From positions 1 to 64,000 of the forward strand of contig JBLIRR010000035.1 in NCBI GenBank assembly GCA_049472395.1: 64,000 nt of DNA. The letters are read 5' to 3'. The notes under the pieces are model-generated. The model searched no databases and was not told where the DNA came from. It worked only from the letters and a program-made list of their open reading frames with translations. Each line of letters begins with the position of its first letter. The stretch's first letter is position 1. The stretch comes from JBLIRR01 sp049472395. GTDB taxonomy: Bacteria; SZUA-182; DTGQ01; JBLIRR01. A program made the position numbers and the translations under genes. Of this stretch, positions 62,855 to 64,000 are shown in pieces.

Positions 62855-63980
62855 CTAAGAGGTAGTGAAAGACTGGAATTTTATATTCACTCCCCACCAT
62901 GATAATTTAGTTTCTTTATTTAACCACTGTAAATCAAATAATATAGGTAGATGTGTTTTCTTTTTGAGAGATATGGTCACTTCATTATTTACAATTTTGA
63001 CTAATGCCCCATTTTTTAGGAAGTTTCTATAGATTGTTGGGACATTACATCGTTCAAATCCATTGAGATTATGGGCTAAGATACGATAAAGATTATGGGC
63101 TAAGAGAGAAATAGTAAGATCAAAATCAACCTTAACCACCATTGAAGATGATGGATTATTGAGATGGAAAAAAGCAATCTGTTCCGCTATTTCTTTCTCT
63201 ACCATCCACCGTCTCGCATATTTTTTTACAATAACACGCACATCCATAGTGAAATCATTAGTGATCATGAATGTTGGCTGTTCCCGTCCATGATCAGTAA
63301 GAATTATTTGGCGAACCTCTCCTTTATAATTTCTTAACTTACAAAAACCGTCGTGAACCCGTATAAGTTGATATTTTCGTTTTTCTCCTTCTACCCGAAC
63401 TCTCTGCCACTGATCGGTGGGTATTGATGCTACCTTTTTAATCAACTCTTTCCCCCTGCGGCGAAGAGTAAAGAATTTAATTTTCTCCTTGCTTTCATTT
63501 AGTCTGCTCAAATTTTTATAGGTGGTAAACTTAGAATCAAATATCAACAGCTTTGGTGCTTCACCACGCCCCTCTTTCCAGAAATCGACAAAATCAAAGA
63601 TAACTTCATCCTGATTTTTGTGCTTAATTTCAGCATCTGTATAAGAAAGATAGCCTGTGGAGGGATCCTGGACTATCAATGCCAAAAGACTTTTAATTAC
63701 CTTGTTTCGTGAACCAGACCAATTTTTCTCCAATATACTGGCATCTCCCCAGTGGGGTATTGTTTAAAGTCGAGATTAAATTCTCCCTCCTCTAATTCAT
63801 CATCTTTAAATATACTACTTATCGTTTGCAAAAATTTTCTACTATTAGATGAACGGCGAACACGATAAGAGTAACTAGAAAGCGTCCCGCTTTTAGGCAA
63901 TACGTTTAAGCGAGCGAAAAATCCCAATACTCTATCCATGTTCCAAGTGGTATCGTGAGAAAGACGCTCTATCCCCCAAT
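62855..63980 (-). mobile_element. IS4-type transposase, frameshifted and cut by the window edge
   Basis: Two frames join into one protein: 63697-63939 (DRVLGFFARLNVLPKSG) and 62855-63733 (from about IPHWGDASILEKNWSGSRN). The shift needs one base at TTTAAACAATACC near 63760. The larger part contains a Y(2)R(3)E element (YARRWMVEKEIAEQ) of IS4-superfamily DDE transposases. Further upstream, matching residues (IERLSHDTTW) continue to about 63960, where stops and the window edge end the reading. Probably inactive. Confidence 0.7.
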
Positions 63981-64000
63981 ATCTTTAAGGCTAGGAAAGA

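Noticed and set aside
63740..63790. TTTAAAC as a programmed -1 frameshift site in the transposase, with a CCCCACTGGGG hairpin after it
   Set aside because: The heptamer is not in the phase required (codons are TTT AAA C), and a simple one-base deletion explains the broken frame. The match is probably chance.
1..64000. tRNA or rRNA genes
   Set aside because: I saw no cloverleaf with conserved T-loop sequence and no rRNA-like segment, though a covariance scan was not possible.

Overview
The window is AT-rich bacterial DNA dominated by one complete extracellular contractile injection system (eCIS, the Afp/PVC/MAC type of phage-tail-like particle) and a large set of its probable cargo proteins. 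Host identity cannot be fixed from the sequence. Two sigma-54 activators, sigma-54-type promoters, a NifS-type cysteine desulfurase, many toxin-antitoxin remnants and abundant dispersed repeats suggest a Gram-negative environmental bacterium with a repeat-rich accessory genome.

Left part (about 0.5-19.4 kb, mostly minus strand): a cargo arsenal. Six loci begin with nearly the same leader of about 100 residues, ending in an acidic Glu-rich stretch, joined to different C-terminal domains. Some carry the DUF4157 (eCIS core) HExxH domain and some do not. One leader is a short truncated fragment and one is interrupted by two in-frame stops. Between them lie a VapBC pair, a MazEF-like pair whose toxin has an in-frame TAG, a glycosyltransferase with an overlapping small gene, a REP-type transposase remnant and several repeat families.

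Centre (20.1-44.3 kb, minus strand): the eCIS structural operon. Read in transcription order it encodes a small protein, sheath, tube, gp26-like zinc protein, a repeat-rich 584-residue protein, DUF4255 cap, AAA+ ATPase, CIS tube/LysM-like baseplate proteins, gp27-like hub, gp5-like beta-helix spike, DUF2169 and PAAR-like tip proteins, gp25, baseplate J, a tail-protein-I wedge, and two successive receptor-binding fibre cassettes. An intrinsic terminator ends it at about 20.0 kb.

Regulatory island (44.3-48.2 kb): divergent to the operon are two sigma-54 activators. The first carries an N-terminal PilZ domain and a zinc ribbon, suggesting c-di-GMP input. Near-consensus -24/-12 promoters lie in front of the eCIS operon and of the second activator. 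Each has the same 15-bp palindrome about 165-175 bp upstream, so one activator probably controls both.

Right part (48.2-64 kb): nifS, a YkgJ-type cysteine-cluster protein, a second eCIS-like AAA+ ATPase and a 681-residue companion form an accessory operon. These are followed by HicAB remnants and further probable effectors: an OmpA-like/zincin fusion, an HEAIH protein, a probable nucleotide/nucleic-acid deaminase and a DUF4157 protein. A second VapBC pair and a frameshifted IS4-type transposase run to the window edge. Fragments of the 681-residue gene and of the deaminase gene show that this region has been partly duplicated.
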